NCBI RefSeq assembly: GCF_004000765.1 | Contig: NZ_BILW01000050.1 | Span: 1 to 38,138, forward strand | Direction: 5' to 3' | Source: Paenibacillus chondroitinus NBRC 15376 | GTDB taxonomy: Bacteria; Bacillota; Bacilli; Paenibacillales; NBRC-103111 | DNA length: 38,138 bases | Program-made: the position numbers and the translations under genes | The notes under the pieces: generated by a model | What the model saw: the letters and a program-made list of their open reading frames with translations, nothing else | Databases searched by the model: none | Told to the model about the DNA's origin: nothing | Part shown: positions 28,633 through 35,631 of the stretch, in pieces | Numbering within the stretch: the stretch's first letter is position 1 | Layout: each line of letters begins with the position of its first letter

Positions 28633-29625
28633 TTACTTCACAACACTTTTCAGAACATCATCAATCATTTGGCTATTCGCAATTGTACCGGAGTATAACC
28701 AGCTGGAGTTATTGTCAAAGTCATACACTTGGCCTTTTTTCACAGCGGGAATCCCTGCCCATACAGGGTCTTTAAGAATTTCTTCTTTGCTCACGCCTTT
28801 GCTGTTCACAATGAACAAATAGTCAGCATCCAACGTAGCGAGCTTCTCCATGGACAGGGAGAGCCAGTTAGCTGTTCCTGTTTTGGAGGCTTCTTGGACC
28901 ACGCTTGGGACGTTAAGTCCCAAATCTTTGTACAACACATCACCGCTCGATAACTTCTCGCTTACCACATATACAGCCTTAGCCGTCACCCAAAGCGCCG
29001 CGGCCTTTTGTGTGCCAATCGCTTTTTGCAGCTTTTCTTTCGCATCCTTCGCTTTGTTGTCGTAGGTTTCCAAGGCTTGCTTAGCTTCCTTGCTCTTGTT
29101 CAAAACTTCACCAATAGTTAGCAGCTCTTGGCGCCAATCATTGTTTTTCTCGCCCCCTACCGTGTAGGTTGGAGCAATTTTCGAGTACTGATCATATTTA
29201 TCACCTGCAACAGTTTCCGCACTGTCCATAATGATGAGATCCGGTTTAAAGCTCATCACAGCTTCAAAAGGAAGATCAAAAGGAATCGTTGGAATGCCGT
29301 TCAGATCTTTTTGCAAATAGTTTTGTACGGTCGTAGTCCCTTTATTAATGGACCATTGCGCAACAGGCTTAACGCCTAGAGCTACCAAGTGATCCTCTAA
29401 ATATGAAGCGATAACACGCTGCGGATTAGCTGGAACCTTCACTTCATGTCCTAAAGCATCTTTTAAAACCCGTTCGCTTGCGGCTTGCTCATTGGAGCTG
29501 CCCGTCGAGGCCTGCGCTTTCCCCTTATCCCCTGCCGGGCTTGATGAACTTGCGCATGCCGTTACGAACAAGGTCAGGCTGAGCAATAAAACTAAAGCAA
29601 TTGACGGCTTGGAACTTCTGTACAT
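28633..29625 (-). CDS. Iron-siderophore ABC binding lipoprotein (internal start)
   Basis: From ATG at 29625 (MYRSSKPSIA), with AAGGGG 7 bases upstream, the product is a complete 330-residue lipoprotein. It has the signal peptide ALVLLLSLTLFVTAC with the lipid-modified Cys, a Ser/Gly linker, then a TroA/FhuD-like domain: DALGHEVKVPANPQRVIASY, VALGVKPVAQ, FEAVMSFKPDLIIM and a C-terminal NSQMIDDVLK. It should capture a ferric siderophore outside the cell. A Fur-like box at 29651-29671 lies at promoter distance, which supports independent expression. The same frame is open upstream into an AraC-type regulator. No permease genes are adjacent, so it must share a transporter encoded elsewhere. Confidence 0.85.
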   Translation of the reverse strand: MYRSSKPSIALVLLLSLTLFVTACASSSSPAGDKGKAQASTGSSNEQAASERVLKDALGHEVKVPANPQRVIASYLEDHLVALGVKPVAQWSINKGTTTVQNYLQKDLNGIPTIPFDLPFEAVMSFKPDLIIMDSAETVAGDKYDQYSKIAPTYTVGGEKNNDWRQELLTIGEVLNKSKEAKQALETYDNKAKDAKEKLQKAIGTQKAAALWVTAKAVYVVSEKLSSGDVLYKDLGLNVPSVVQEASKTGTANWLSLSMEKLATLDADYLFIVNSKGVSKEEILKDPVWAGIPAVKKGQVYDFDNNSSWLYSGTIANSQMIDDVLKSVVK

Positions 29626-30603
29626 TGGTAATACCCCTTCATCTCTATATTGAGAATGATTATTATCCTCATAATAAGTATGCCCTCCCCGCTTGCGCAA
29701 TGCAATGGAAGATATAGACATCCTAAATGGATTATAGAGACTGTGAAGGGACGTTTGGTAATTTTCCTTAAAATGAACCGGTGCGATGCCTGTATGCTTT
29801 TTGAAGGTACGGCTGAAAAAATAAACATCCTGATAACCTACCCCAGCAGCAATTTGCTGAAGCGTAGCATCTGTATCCAGCAGAAGTTTCTTGGCTTTTT
29901 CCATGCGATAACGAATCAGGTAGTCAATCGGGCTGGCGCTCGTCTGATTTTTGAACATCCGCGTCACTTGCCTTGGGCTGCAATCCAACACTTCCGCTAA
30001 CCGCTCCAGCGTAATCGATTCTGCGTAATGCTCATGCATGAAACGGATCGCTTGCGCGACCGGCTCCCCTGGAACCATCGTCACGTTTTGGTCTTGAAGC
30101 TGCTGCATCAGCTCGTAGATGAAACTGTACAGCAACGATTTGGCATGCAATTTCGCTAACTGACTGGCACTGTTCCACTCCCGCTCAAGCTGCTCCAGGA
30201 TCTGATACAGCAGCATGGGCAGCCTCGGCAAGAAACTGTACTGCATATAGAATGAATTGCTTTTATCTATGTATTTCAGCTTATCTCTCATCGTAGGAAG
30301 CGGAATGCTAGCTTTGTACAGCACGAGGTAATACTCAAAAATATCCTCCGTGAGCTTGATATCCAAGTAGCTTCCTTTCCCGCCGTGCAGAAGATGGAAT
30401 TTTTGAACGGCATAGTCACGGTCATCAAGCGCAATGCTCGCACCGCCTTGCAAGGCAAAGATAAAGGCATTCGACGGAAGTCGGTAGGCGCTCAGCGATT
30501 CGCCGGACGTCATTTTCACGTGCCGAACGTCCATAATTTTGACTGCAGCCTGGTACCATAAATGGAGCTGATCTTCTAGTTGCATGTCCCCTGCCATGTT
30601 CAT
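28633..30603 (-). CDS. AraC-type regulator fused in frame to siderophore-binding lipoprotein (Btr-like)
   Basis: One frame of 656 codons joins an AraC/XylS regulator (about 1-290) to the full lipoprotein (about 327-656). The N-terminal sensor part has FALQGGASIALDDRDYAVQK. Two helix-turn-helix units are in SITLERLAEVLDCSPRQVTR and ATLQQIAAGVGYQDVYFFSR then TFKKHTGIAPVHF. B. subtilis Btr also joins AraC DNA-binding and siderophore-binding parts, but without an internal lipoprotein signal. Here a signal peptide, ribosome site and Fur-like box all lie inside the frame, so two products are likely: a fusion or regulator, and the lipoprotein. The start is probably ATG at 30597 (AAGGGGGG 6 bases upstream); 30603 touches that site. 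Confidence 0.75.
   Translation of the reverse strand: MNMAGDMQLEDQLHLWYQAAVKIMDVRHVKMTSGESLSAYRLPSNAFIFALQGGASIALDDRDYAVQKFHLLHGGKGSYLDIKLTEDIFEYYLVLYKASIPLPTMRDKLKYIDKSNSFYMQYSFLPRLPMLLYQILEQLEREWNSASQLAKLHAKSLLYSFIYELMQQLQDQNVTMVPGEPVAQAIRFMHEHYAESITLERLAEVLDCSPRQVTRMFKNQTSASPIDYLIRYRMEKAKKLLLDTDATLQQIAAGVGYQDVYFFSRTFKKHTGIAPVHFKENYQTSLHSLYNPFRMSISSIALRKRGGHTYYEDNNHSQYRDEGVLPMYRSSKPSIALVLLLSLTLFVTACASSSSPAGDKGKAQASTGSSNEQAASERVLKDALGHEVKVPANPQRVIASYLEDHLVALGVKPVAQWSINKGTTTVQNYLQKDLNGIPTIPFDLPFEAVMSFKPDLIIMDSAETVAGDKYDQYSKIAPTYTVGGEKNNDWRQELLTIGEVLNKSKEAKQALETYDNKAKDAKEKLQKAIGTQKAAALWVTAKAVYVVSEKLSSGDVLYKDLGLNVPSVVQEASKTGTANWLSLSMEKLATLDADYLFIVNSKGVSKEEILKDPVWAGIPAVKKGQVYDFDNNSSWLYSGTIANSQMIDDVLKSVVK
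29651..29671 (-). promoter_or_regulatory. Fur box before the lipoprotein start
   Basis: TGAGAATGATTATTA continues into TCCTCA, close to the Bacillus Fur consensus TGATAATNATTATCA and nearly palindromic. It lies 26-46 bases upstream of ATG 29625, within the coding frame of the AraC part. It predicts iron-repressed expression. Confidence 0.7.
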
Positions 30604-30666
30604 CCCCCCTTGTCTTTCCTCCTATTATAAAGTAGCCAGCAACAGAGCGACAATGACACTTAAACG

Positions 30667-30696
30667 AAAAAAAGCCAACCTCCGTAGAGGTCAGCT
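30667..30696 (-). terminator. Terminator of the Gfo/Idh/MocA gene
   Basis: AGCCAACCTC (30673-30682) pairs with GAGGTCAGCT (30687-30696) over a CGTA loop, and the minus strand continues with seven T. It separates this gene from the AraC-type gene downstream. Confidence 0.8.
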
Positions 30697-30725
30697 CACT
30701 CCTGTATGCTGCATGACAGCAGCTA

Positions 30726-31808
30726 CTACTTTTCCGATGTAATTCTCATTGCATCGCGTTGCGCAATCAAGCACAGCTCCGCCGCTTTGAAAGCATGCTC
30801 CTGTGTCATCGCATTTTCTGTACGGTTCAAGCAATCCAGGATCAGCTGGCCGAAGTAAGGGTAGCCAACCTGGCCATTCACAGCAAAATGCTGCTCGCCA
30901 TCCTTGTTCACAAGGTACACATGATTGCTTGTCTGCTCTCTCGCAATATCCACATATTTACGAAGCTCGATATAACCTTCTGTGCCCAGGATCGTCATGC
31001 GGCCATCGCCCCACGTGCTTAAGCCATCCGGTGTAAACCAGTCTACCCGGAAATAACCTGTAGCTCCATTATCTCCAACCAATGTCGCGTCGCCGAAATC
31101 TTCAAACGTCGGATACTGCGGGTAGTTATAGTTCGCGATTTTACTATGTACGACCTTGGCATCCTTCGCGCCTGTGAACTGAAGGAATTGTTCAATTTGA
31201 TGGCTGCCGATGTCGCACAAAATTCCGCCAAACTTCTCTTTCTCGAAGAACCAGTCCGGTCTGCTCGACAAGTTGATGCGGTGCGGTCCAAGACCGATAA
31301 CCTGCAGCACACGTCCGATTGCGCCCTGCTTGATAAGCTGCTCCGCAAAGATGGAGCTTTCTGAATGAAGACGCTCGCTGTAGTAAACGGCATACTTTTG
31401 CTTCGTCTCTGCAACTTTCTCGCGTGCCGCTTCCAATTGCTCCAATGTTGTGAAAGGCGCTTTGTCTGTAAAATAATCTTTGCCGCTGTCCATGACCTTC
31501 AGACCAAGCGGTCCGCGATCACTAGGAATCGCCGCTGCGGCAACCAGCTTGACTTCGCTATCTTGAAGAATCTCCTCCAAGGAGCTCGCAACCCGAACAC
31601 CCGGGAATTTGCTTACAAATGTATCTACTTTCTTAGGATCCGGGTCATAAACCCATTTCAACTCGCCCCCCGCTTCGCGAAGCCCGTTGCACATCCCGTA
31701 GATATGACCGTGATCCAGTGCTGCTGCTGCAAATATAAATTCGCCAGGTTGACAAACGGAGTTAAATGTACCGACTGGTGCGTAATTCATGCCATCGCTT
31801 TTTTGCAT
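30726..31808 (-). CDS. Gfo/Idh/MocA-family oxidoreductase
   Basis: The protein has 360 residues. The N-terminal NAD(P)-binding part is unusual: instead of a GxGxxG the strand/loop reads IFAAAALDHGHIYGMCNGLR, then the acidic residue in WVYDPDPKKVD. AIPSDRGPLGLKVMDSGKDY and FTDKAPFTTLEQLE follow (Lys of the EKP-like motif replaced by DKAP). The catalytic region is GGILCDIGSHQIEQFLQFTG with the typical Asp and His. Members oxidise or reduce sugars and inositols; the substrate is unknown. ATG 31808 has AGGGGA 9 bases upstream. Monocistronic. Confidence 0.88.
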   Translation of the reverse strand: MQKSDGMNYAPVGTFNSVCQPGEFIFAAAALDHGHIYGMCNGLREAGGELKWVYDPDPKKVDTFVSKFPGVRVASSLEEILQDSEVKLVAAAAIPSDRGPLGLKVMDSGKDYFTDKAPFTTLEQLEAAREKVAETKQKYAVYYSERLHSESSIFAEQLIKQGAIGRVLQVIGLGPHRINLSSRPDWFFEKEKFGGILCDIGSHQIEQFLQFTGAKDAKVVHSKIANYNYPQYPTFEDFGDATLVGDNGATGYFRVDWFTPDGLSTWGDGRMTILGTEGYIELRKYVDIAREQTSNHVYLVNKDGEQHFAVNGQVGYPYFGQLILDCLNRTENAMTQEHAFKAAELCLIAQRDAMRITSEK

Positions 31809-31989
31809 CGTATATAGTCCCCTATCATCTATGAATTATCGCTGCATTGTTTCTTGTTGACCCTCTAAGCTTAACAAGATGGGGGGATGAAATGTGACTC
31901 TATGTTGTGAAAAAATGATACTACTTTGCGGTTCATCCCTGAATAACCTTCCGAGAACACAGCTAGTACTATTCTAGTATAAAAAATAA

Positions 31990-32015
31990 CCCACGCAGGC
32001 TTCTCCTGCCGTGGG
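31990..32015 (-). terminator. Terminator of the coat-like gene
   Basis: CCCACG.CAGG (31990-31999) pairs with CCTG.CCGTGGG, and the minus strand continues TTATTTTTTAT. It lies 28 bases past the stop at 32043. Confidence 0.8.
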
Positions 32016-32042
32016 CTGAGTGAACTAGTGAACTACTCGTAA

Positions 32043-32342
32043 TTAAAATTTACAAATACAACGAGTGATAATGACAAGCAAAATGAACAGAACAAGAATG
32101 CTGCCTACGTTGTTGTTAGGGTATGCGCAAACTTTGGCTACTGGCGCTGCGGCAACCGGTTTTGGGAATACAAACGAAGTTTGTTGGTACGAAGCGTGCA
32201 GGTGGATGTCATTGTGAACTGGTTTGTGGTGCATAATAGGCGCCGGTGCTGGTACGACTGGCATTGGCATAGGCATTGGGGCTGGCATTGGCATCGGAGC
32301 TGGCATCGGTGCAATTGGATACGTTGGTTTTACAAACTCCAT
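32043..32342 (-). CDS. Pro/Met-repeat protein with C-terminal membrane segment, coat-like
   Basis: The protein has 99 residues. It starts MEFVKPTYPIAPMPAPMPMP and continues with PM/PAPM repeats to about residue 36. A His-rich stretch follows (HHKPVHNDIHLHASY), then a C-terminal hydrophobic segment, SILVLFILLVIITRC, ending in ICKF. The tail resembles YjcZ-type sporulation membrane peptides and the Met/His-rich N-terminal part could bind copper or coat the spore. Both are inferences. GGAGG lies 12 bases before the ATG. Its own terminator follows. No close family is recognised. Confidence 0.65.
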   Translation of the reverse strand: MEFVKPTYPIAPMPAPMPMPAPMPMPMPVVPAPAPIMHHKPVHNDIHLHASYQQTSFVFPKPVAAAPVAKVCAYPNNNVGSILVLFILLVIITRCICKF

Positions 32343-32550
32343 GGATGGAGCACCTCCTTAGAATATTGAAGCTTTAACATTAGGTTGTTATCGTTAGGGT
32401 TGGGTGAATAGCTTACAACATCAGTCTATGGGGGAGCACCTACCACGAACACGGTAAACACCCAGATCACCCAAAAATGGTTACGTATCATGGGCGAACG
32501 AGCCTCCTGCATCAGCCCGCTTGTACCTGGGAAATACGCGGAGGTAGGAC

Positions 32551-32592
32551 AAAAAAACAGCGGTCAGGAACTCATTCCCGACTCGCTGTTTC
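32551..32592 (-). terminator. Terminator of the MBL-fold gene
   Basis: AACAGCG with CGCTGTT and inner CAGGAA/TTCCcG pairing form a long stem around 32557-32591. On the minus strand seven T follow. It lies directly after the stop at 32595. Confidence 0.8.
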
Positions 32593-32594
32593 TT

Positions 32595-33218
32595 CTACAC
32601 ATATGGATTATTATCTTTTTCGAAGCCAATCGTTGTTTTACCGCCATGCCCCGGATAGACGATCGTATCGTCTTCAAGGAGGAAGAGCTTATCCTGGATA
32701 GAATCCAGCAGTTCATTGTTATCTCCGCCAGGCAGATCCGTCCGGCCAACCGACAGTTTAAACAGAACATCCCCGCTAAACAAATGTTTGTCGTGTAGGA
32801 AGCTCACGCTTCCCGGGGAATGGCCGGGCGTATGGAACACTTTGAGCTTGATGCCCAGAAACTCCAACGTTTGCCCTTCGTCCAGCGCGTACTCAGCCGG
32901 CTCTGTCTCGATAAGAACGCCTAGCTCAGGCCAGCGGGTTGAACCGTTTTTCTTCGGATTCGTCAGCCAGTCGGCCTCCAGATCGTGTATGTAAACGGGG
33001 CACTTTTTCAGCTTGCGAATTTCATCAACGCCGCCGATATGATCGAAATGCGCATGCGTCAGTAAAATCGCTTCAATTTCTAAATCTGCAATCTTTTTGA
33101 TCAGCGACTTCGGGTTCATACCTGGATCAATGATAATCCCCTTTTTCGTCTCTGGATCCGATAATAAATATGCATTAGTACTAACCGGTCCTAAAACAAA
33201 TGTATCTATGTTAATCAT
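32595..33218 (-). CDS. MBL-fold metallo-hydrolase (glyoxalase II-like)
   Basis: The protein has 207 residues. Metal-binding motifs in order: THAHFDHIGG (about 54-63), HTPGHSPGSVSF (about 131-142), SGDVLF with the bridging Asp, and the final His in VYPGHGGKTTIG. This is the layout of the YqgX/GloB-like subgroup, which hydrolyses thioesters such as S-lactoylthiols; the substrate is inferred. ATG 33218 has GGTGAGGG upstream. It precedes the thioredoxin-like gene's stop by 20 bases on the same strand, so the two may be cotranscribed. Confidence 0.9.
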   Translation of the reverse strand: MINIDTFVLGPVSTNAYLLSDPETKKGIIIDPGMNPKSLIKKIADLEIEAILLTHAHFDHIGGVDEIRKLKKCPVYIHDLEADWLTNPKKNGSTRWPELGVLIETEPAEYALDEGQTLEFLGIKLKVFHTPGHSPGSVSFLHDKHLFSGDVLFKLSVGRTDLPGGDNNELLDSIQDKLFLLEDDTIVYPGHGGKTTIGFEKDNNPYV

Positions 33219-33238
33219 ATGCCCTCACCTTAATTCGC

Positions 33239-33805
33239 TTAGAACGACTCGATTAAGTCACGAAGTTCCTTCACGATAACAGCGTGGTACCCGTTACCTT
33301 CGCCATATTGACGGCCCATTTCGGCTCTGGCTACTTGAATTTTCTCGTTATAATCCGGCGCTTCGCGATCTGGATTTTCTTTTTTGAACTGCGTCATGAC
33401 CGCTTGAACCTTTTTCGGGCGCGGGCCCCAATGTCCAAGAACAAAACCGCCAGTGTCTGTAAACGCAACGATTGGAATCGAACGGCCGCCACCTGTCAGG
33501 AACTGATCGATTACATCGTAGTTTTGTTCCATAATCAACACTTCTACAGGCACACCGCTGTTTTCCAGCGCTTTGAACACGACAGGTACGTTGCGAACAA
33601 CATCGCCGCACCAATCCGCAGCAATAATAACACAGCGCAGATCGTCACGGTTATTTAGAGAATCGAAATATTCCTTATCCTCTTCATTGTCCCATGCAAA
33701 TCCGTTGTAATACTCCAAAAATTTCTCTTGATTTTTCTCCATGCTGTCAATGAATTGCTGTGGTTTCAAGCCTGTGCGCAATTTGCTTGCAAGATTCGTA
33801 CTCAT
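33239..33805 (-). CDS. Thioredoxin-family protein with WCGD motif
   Basis: The protein has 188 residues. The thioredoxin fold has the active-site region VIIAADWCGDVVRNVPVVFK at about 59-78, which holds a single Cys (WCGD, not WCxxC). The cis-Pro is in GGRSIPIVAFTDTGGFVLGH. An N-terminal helical extension (QFIDSMEKNQEKFLEYYNGF) is typical of the Bacilli subgroup. Lacking the second Cys, it probably works through mixed disulfides or with a partner thiol such as bacillithiol (inferred). GGAGG precedes ATG 33805. Likely first gene with the MBL-fold hydrolase downstream. Confidence 0.88.
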   Translation of the reverse strand: MSTNLASKLRTGLKPQQFIDSMEKNQEKFLEYYNGFAWDNEEDKEYFDSLNNRDDLRCVIIAADWCGDVVRNVPVVFKALENSGVPVEVLIMEQNYDVIDQFLTGGGRSIPIVAFTDTGGFVLGHWGPRPKKVQAVMTQFKKENPDREAPDYNEKIQVARAEMGRQYGEGNGYHAVIVKELRDLIESF

Positions 33806-33917
33806 CGCTACCCATCCTCCTAAAATAGGGATCTTTGAAAGTCGATCAAAGTCCCGCCATTTCGTAATTCTTCCTTATTATTGTAACAAATTGAATCGAA
33901 TGCGCAAATCCAGATGA

Positions 33918-34517
33918 CTAAACTTTCGCTTTTCTTTTCAAATAAAGTTGGTATCCCACATACAAGAGTGTTAAAACAATCGCTGCAATAATTAACGGTT
34001 TAATGTACGGCCCTGCGATTTCATCAATCGTTTCCCAATTGTCTTTGAGCTTCATCCCCAAGTAAACATAGAGAAAGGAATACGGAATTAGTGCTAAACC
34101 TGTATACAGTGTAAATTTGCCAAGCGGCATTTTGGCCATGCCACCCGGAAGAGAAATCGCGTGACGGACGATAGGAATGAATCTGGCTGTGAAAATCATG
34201 CCCGTACCGTAGCGGTTGAACCACGCTTCAGCAACATCGATATGATGCTTGCTGATCAGCAAGTATTTGCCGTACTTCTCCAGGAAAGGTCTGCCACCGT
34301 AGCGTCCGATCCAATAAAGCACGATTTGGGCTAGTGTCCCGCCAATCACCGCGCAAACTATGGCACCATAGAAATTAATTTCACCTTTGGATACCAGGTA
34401 GCCCGCATAGGCAAGAAGCAGCTCGTTCGGAATCACTTCCAGCATCAATCCGAGGAAAATCCCCCAATACCCAAGCCCTTCCAAGTAAAGCAAAACATTG
34501 TGAATCAACTCACCCAT
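33918..34517 (-). CDS. DedA family membrane protein
   Basis: The protein has 199 residues with four to five membrane segments. Family motifs: LEVIPNELLLAYAGYLVSKG with the conserved Glu, GGTLAQIVLYWIGRYGGRPF, and FNRYGTGMIFTARFIPIVRH then AISLPGGMAKMPL with the conserved Arg. DedA proteins flip undecaprenyl phosphate or other lipids and help keep membrane potential. ATG 34517 has GAGAGAGGG 7 bases upstream. It is transcribed away from the cupredoxin gene at 34695. Confidence 0.92.
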   Translation of the reverse strand: MGELIHNVLLYLEGLGYWGIFLGLMLEVIPNELLLAYAGYLVSKGEINFYGAIVCAVIGGTLAQIVLYWIGRYGGRPFLEKYGKYLLISKHHIDVAEAWFNRYGTGMIFTARFIPIVRHAISLPGGMAKMPLGKFTLYTGLALIPYSFLYVYLGMKLKDNWETIDEIAGPYIKPLIIAAIVLTLLYVGYQLYLKRKAKV

Positions 34518-34661
34518 TCATGAACCCTCTCTCCCTCTATAATCCATCCGATTTCTACCTTCCATTCTAACACAGACGGGCTCTCATCAACCAGTTTCAC
34601 CCACTTATTGCCCGGTAAAATAGGAAAGAATATTCATGTGCTGACAAGCCTTTGCATAAAA

Positions 34662-34681
34662 TGTACAAGTATATTTGTACA
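34662..34681 (+). promoter_or_regulatory. TGTACAA inverted repeat before the cupredoxin gene
   Basis: TGTACAA (34662-34668) and TTGTACA (34675-34681) are inverted around a 6-base spacer. It abuts the ribosome binding site GGAGG (34682-34686), so it could be an operator or an mRNA hairpin. TGTACA half-sites recall copper-regulator boxes, but this is a resemblance only. Confidence 0.5.
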
Positions 34682-34694
34682 GGAGGCGGGCCCT

Positions 34695-35141
34695 ATGTCC
34701 CAAGTATGGATTGTTAAGCGCAAGCACCTCTATCTGGCAGCCTTCATCTTGCTGCTGCTTCTCTCGGGCGTCCTCTACATGAATCGTGGCAAAATCGTCC
34801 CCACATTGGCCGAGCCTGCACCTGAAAGAACCATTCACATGGTTGTAGGAGAATTCAAATCGACCACCAAAGATGGCAAAACGATTGAGGTCTACCGCTG
34901 GGATCCCGGCACCGTAGTCATTCAAAAAGGGGAGCGAATCAAACTCAGCATTTACGGCGTCAACGGCGAAAGCCACCCTTTTCTCATTGAAGGGCTTAAC
35001 ATTAGCGGTGAAGTTAAAAAAGGAAAAGAGACCATCGTTCATTTCACTGCCGATCAGGAAGGTACGTACCGCATTATTTGTATGACGCATGCCGATATCG
35101 CGCATAACGGACCTATGATCGGCTACCTGGTAGTTGATTAA
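34695..35141 (+). CDS. Membrane-anchored cupredoxin, type 1 copper site
   Basis: The protein has 148 residues from ATG at 34695, with GGAGG 8 bases upstream. An N-terminal membrane anchor (LYLAAFILLLLLSGVLYM) is followed by a cupredoxin domain: HMVVGEFKSTTKDGKTIEVY, RWDPGTVVIQKGERIKLSIY, NGESHPFLIEGLNISGEV and FTADQEGTYRIICMTHADIA then HNGPMIGYLVVD. Ligands of a type 1 blue copper site are visible: His in SHPF, Cys in ICMTH, His in the following HADIAHNG stretch and Met in PMIG. It faces outside and likely carries electrons or copper. It is divergent from DedA. Confidence 0.85.
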   Translation: MSQVWIVKRKHLYLAAFILLLLLSGVLYMNRGKIVPTLAEPAPERTIHMVVGEFKSTTKDGKTIEVYRWDPGTVVIQKGERIKLSIYGVNGESHPFLIEGLNISGEVKKGKETIVHFTADQEGTYRIICMTHADIAHNGPMIGYLVVD

Positions 35142-35250
35142 CGAACTTTTACGGCTGCGCCACTCAACTTGGGCTCCTTAGCTCTTTGTCGCGAGTGGCT
35201 CCAAGCCCATTCCATGCATACACATATCATAGAGGAGTGTGGATGCAGTC

Positions 35251-35568
35251 ATGATCAATAACAAACAAGGCGAAAAACATAAACAGCAATTCCCCAATGC
35301 CCGCAGCATTCGGAGGGCTTGCAGCAAGGAATTATACCGGACTGTGAAGCGGTTGAAAATATGGCTCTCCCCCGAGCAAATCAAAGAGGCTGAGGAGTTG
35401 TATGTGAAAAAAGTGATGCTTAATCTCCCCTTCATCGTGGAGAACGGCTCAAACCGCAAAGCGCTCTCAGATTGGTTTGACATCAACGTAGGACCTGAAA
35501 TTGCTCCCATATGGAAGGTTGAGTTGGCGGTTCTAAACCAAGCTTTTCGCGATGCATTCGGCGGTTAA
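35251..35568 (+). CDS. Small conserved protein, function unknown
   Basis: The protein has 105 residues from ATG at 35251; GTG at 35239 is also in frame. GAGGAG (35232-35237) is too close to the GTG and a little far from the ATG, so the start is unsure. It is rich in Arg and Lys: FPNARSIRRACSKELYRTVK, RLKIWLSPEQIKEAEELYVK, then ALSDWFDINVGPEIAPIWKV and FRDAFGG. I recall similar Paenibacillus proteins annotated loosely as dehydrogenase, without a nucleotide-binding motif; that label is not supported here. It ends at a strong bidirectional terminator. Confidence 0.7.
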   Translation: MINNKQGEKHKQQFPNARSIRRACSKELYRTVKRLKIWLSPEQIKEAEELYVKKVMLNLPFIVENGSNRKALSDWFDINVGPEIAPIWKVELAVLNQAFRDAFGG

Positions 35569-35572
35569 AATG

Positions 35573-35620
35573 AAAAAAAGGCCACGGGTATGTCAGACAT
35601 ACGCCATGGCCTTTTTTATT
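35573..35620. terminator. Bidirectional terminator between convergent genes
   Basis: AAAAAAGGCCA and TGGCCTTTTTT, with inner GTATGTC/GACATAC pairing, form a long stem with A- and T-tracts. It serves the small plus-strand gene and the minus-strand GH4 gene. Confidence 0.88.
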
Positions 35621-35631
35621 TATGGATCTTC

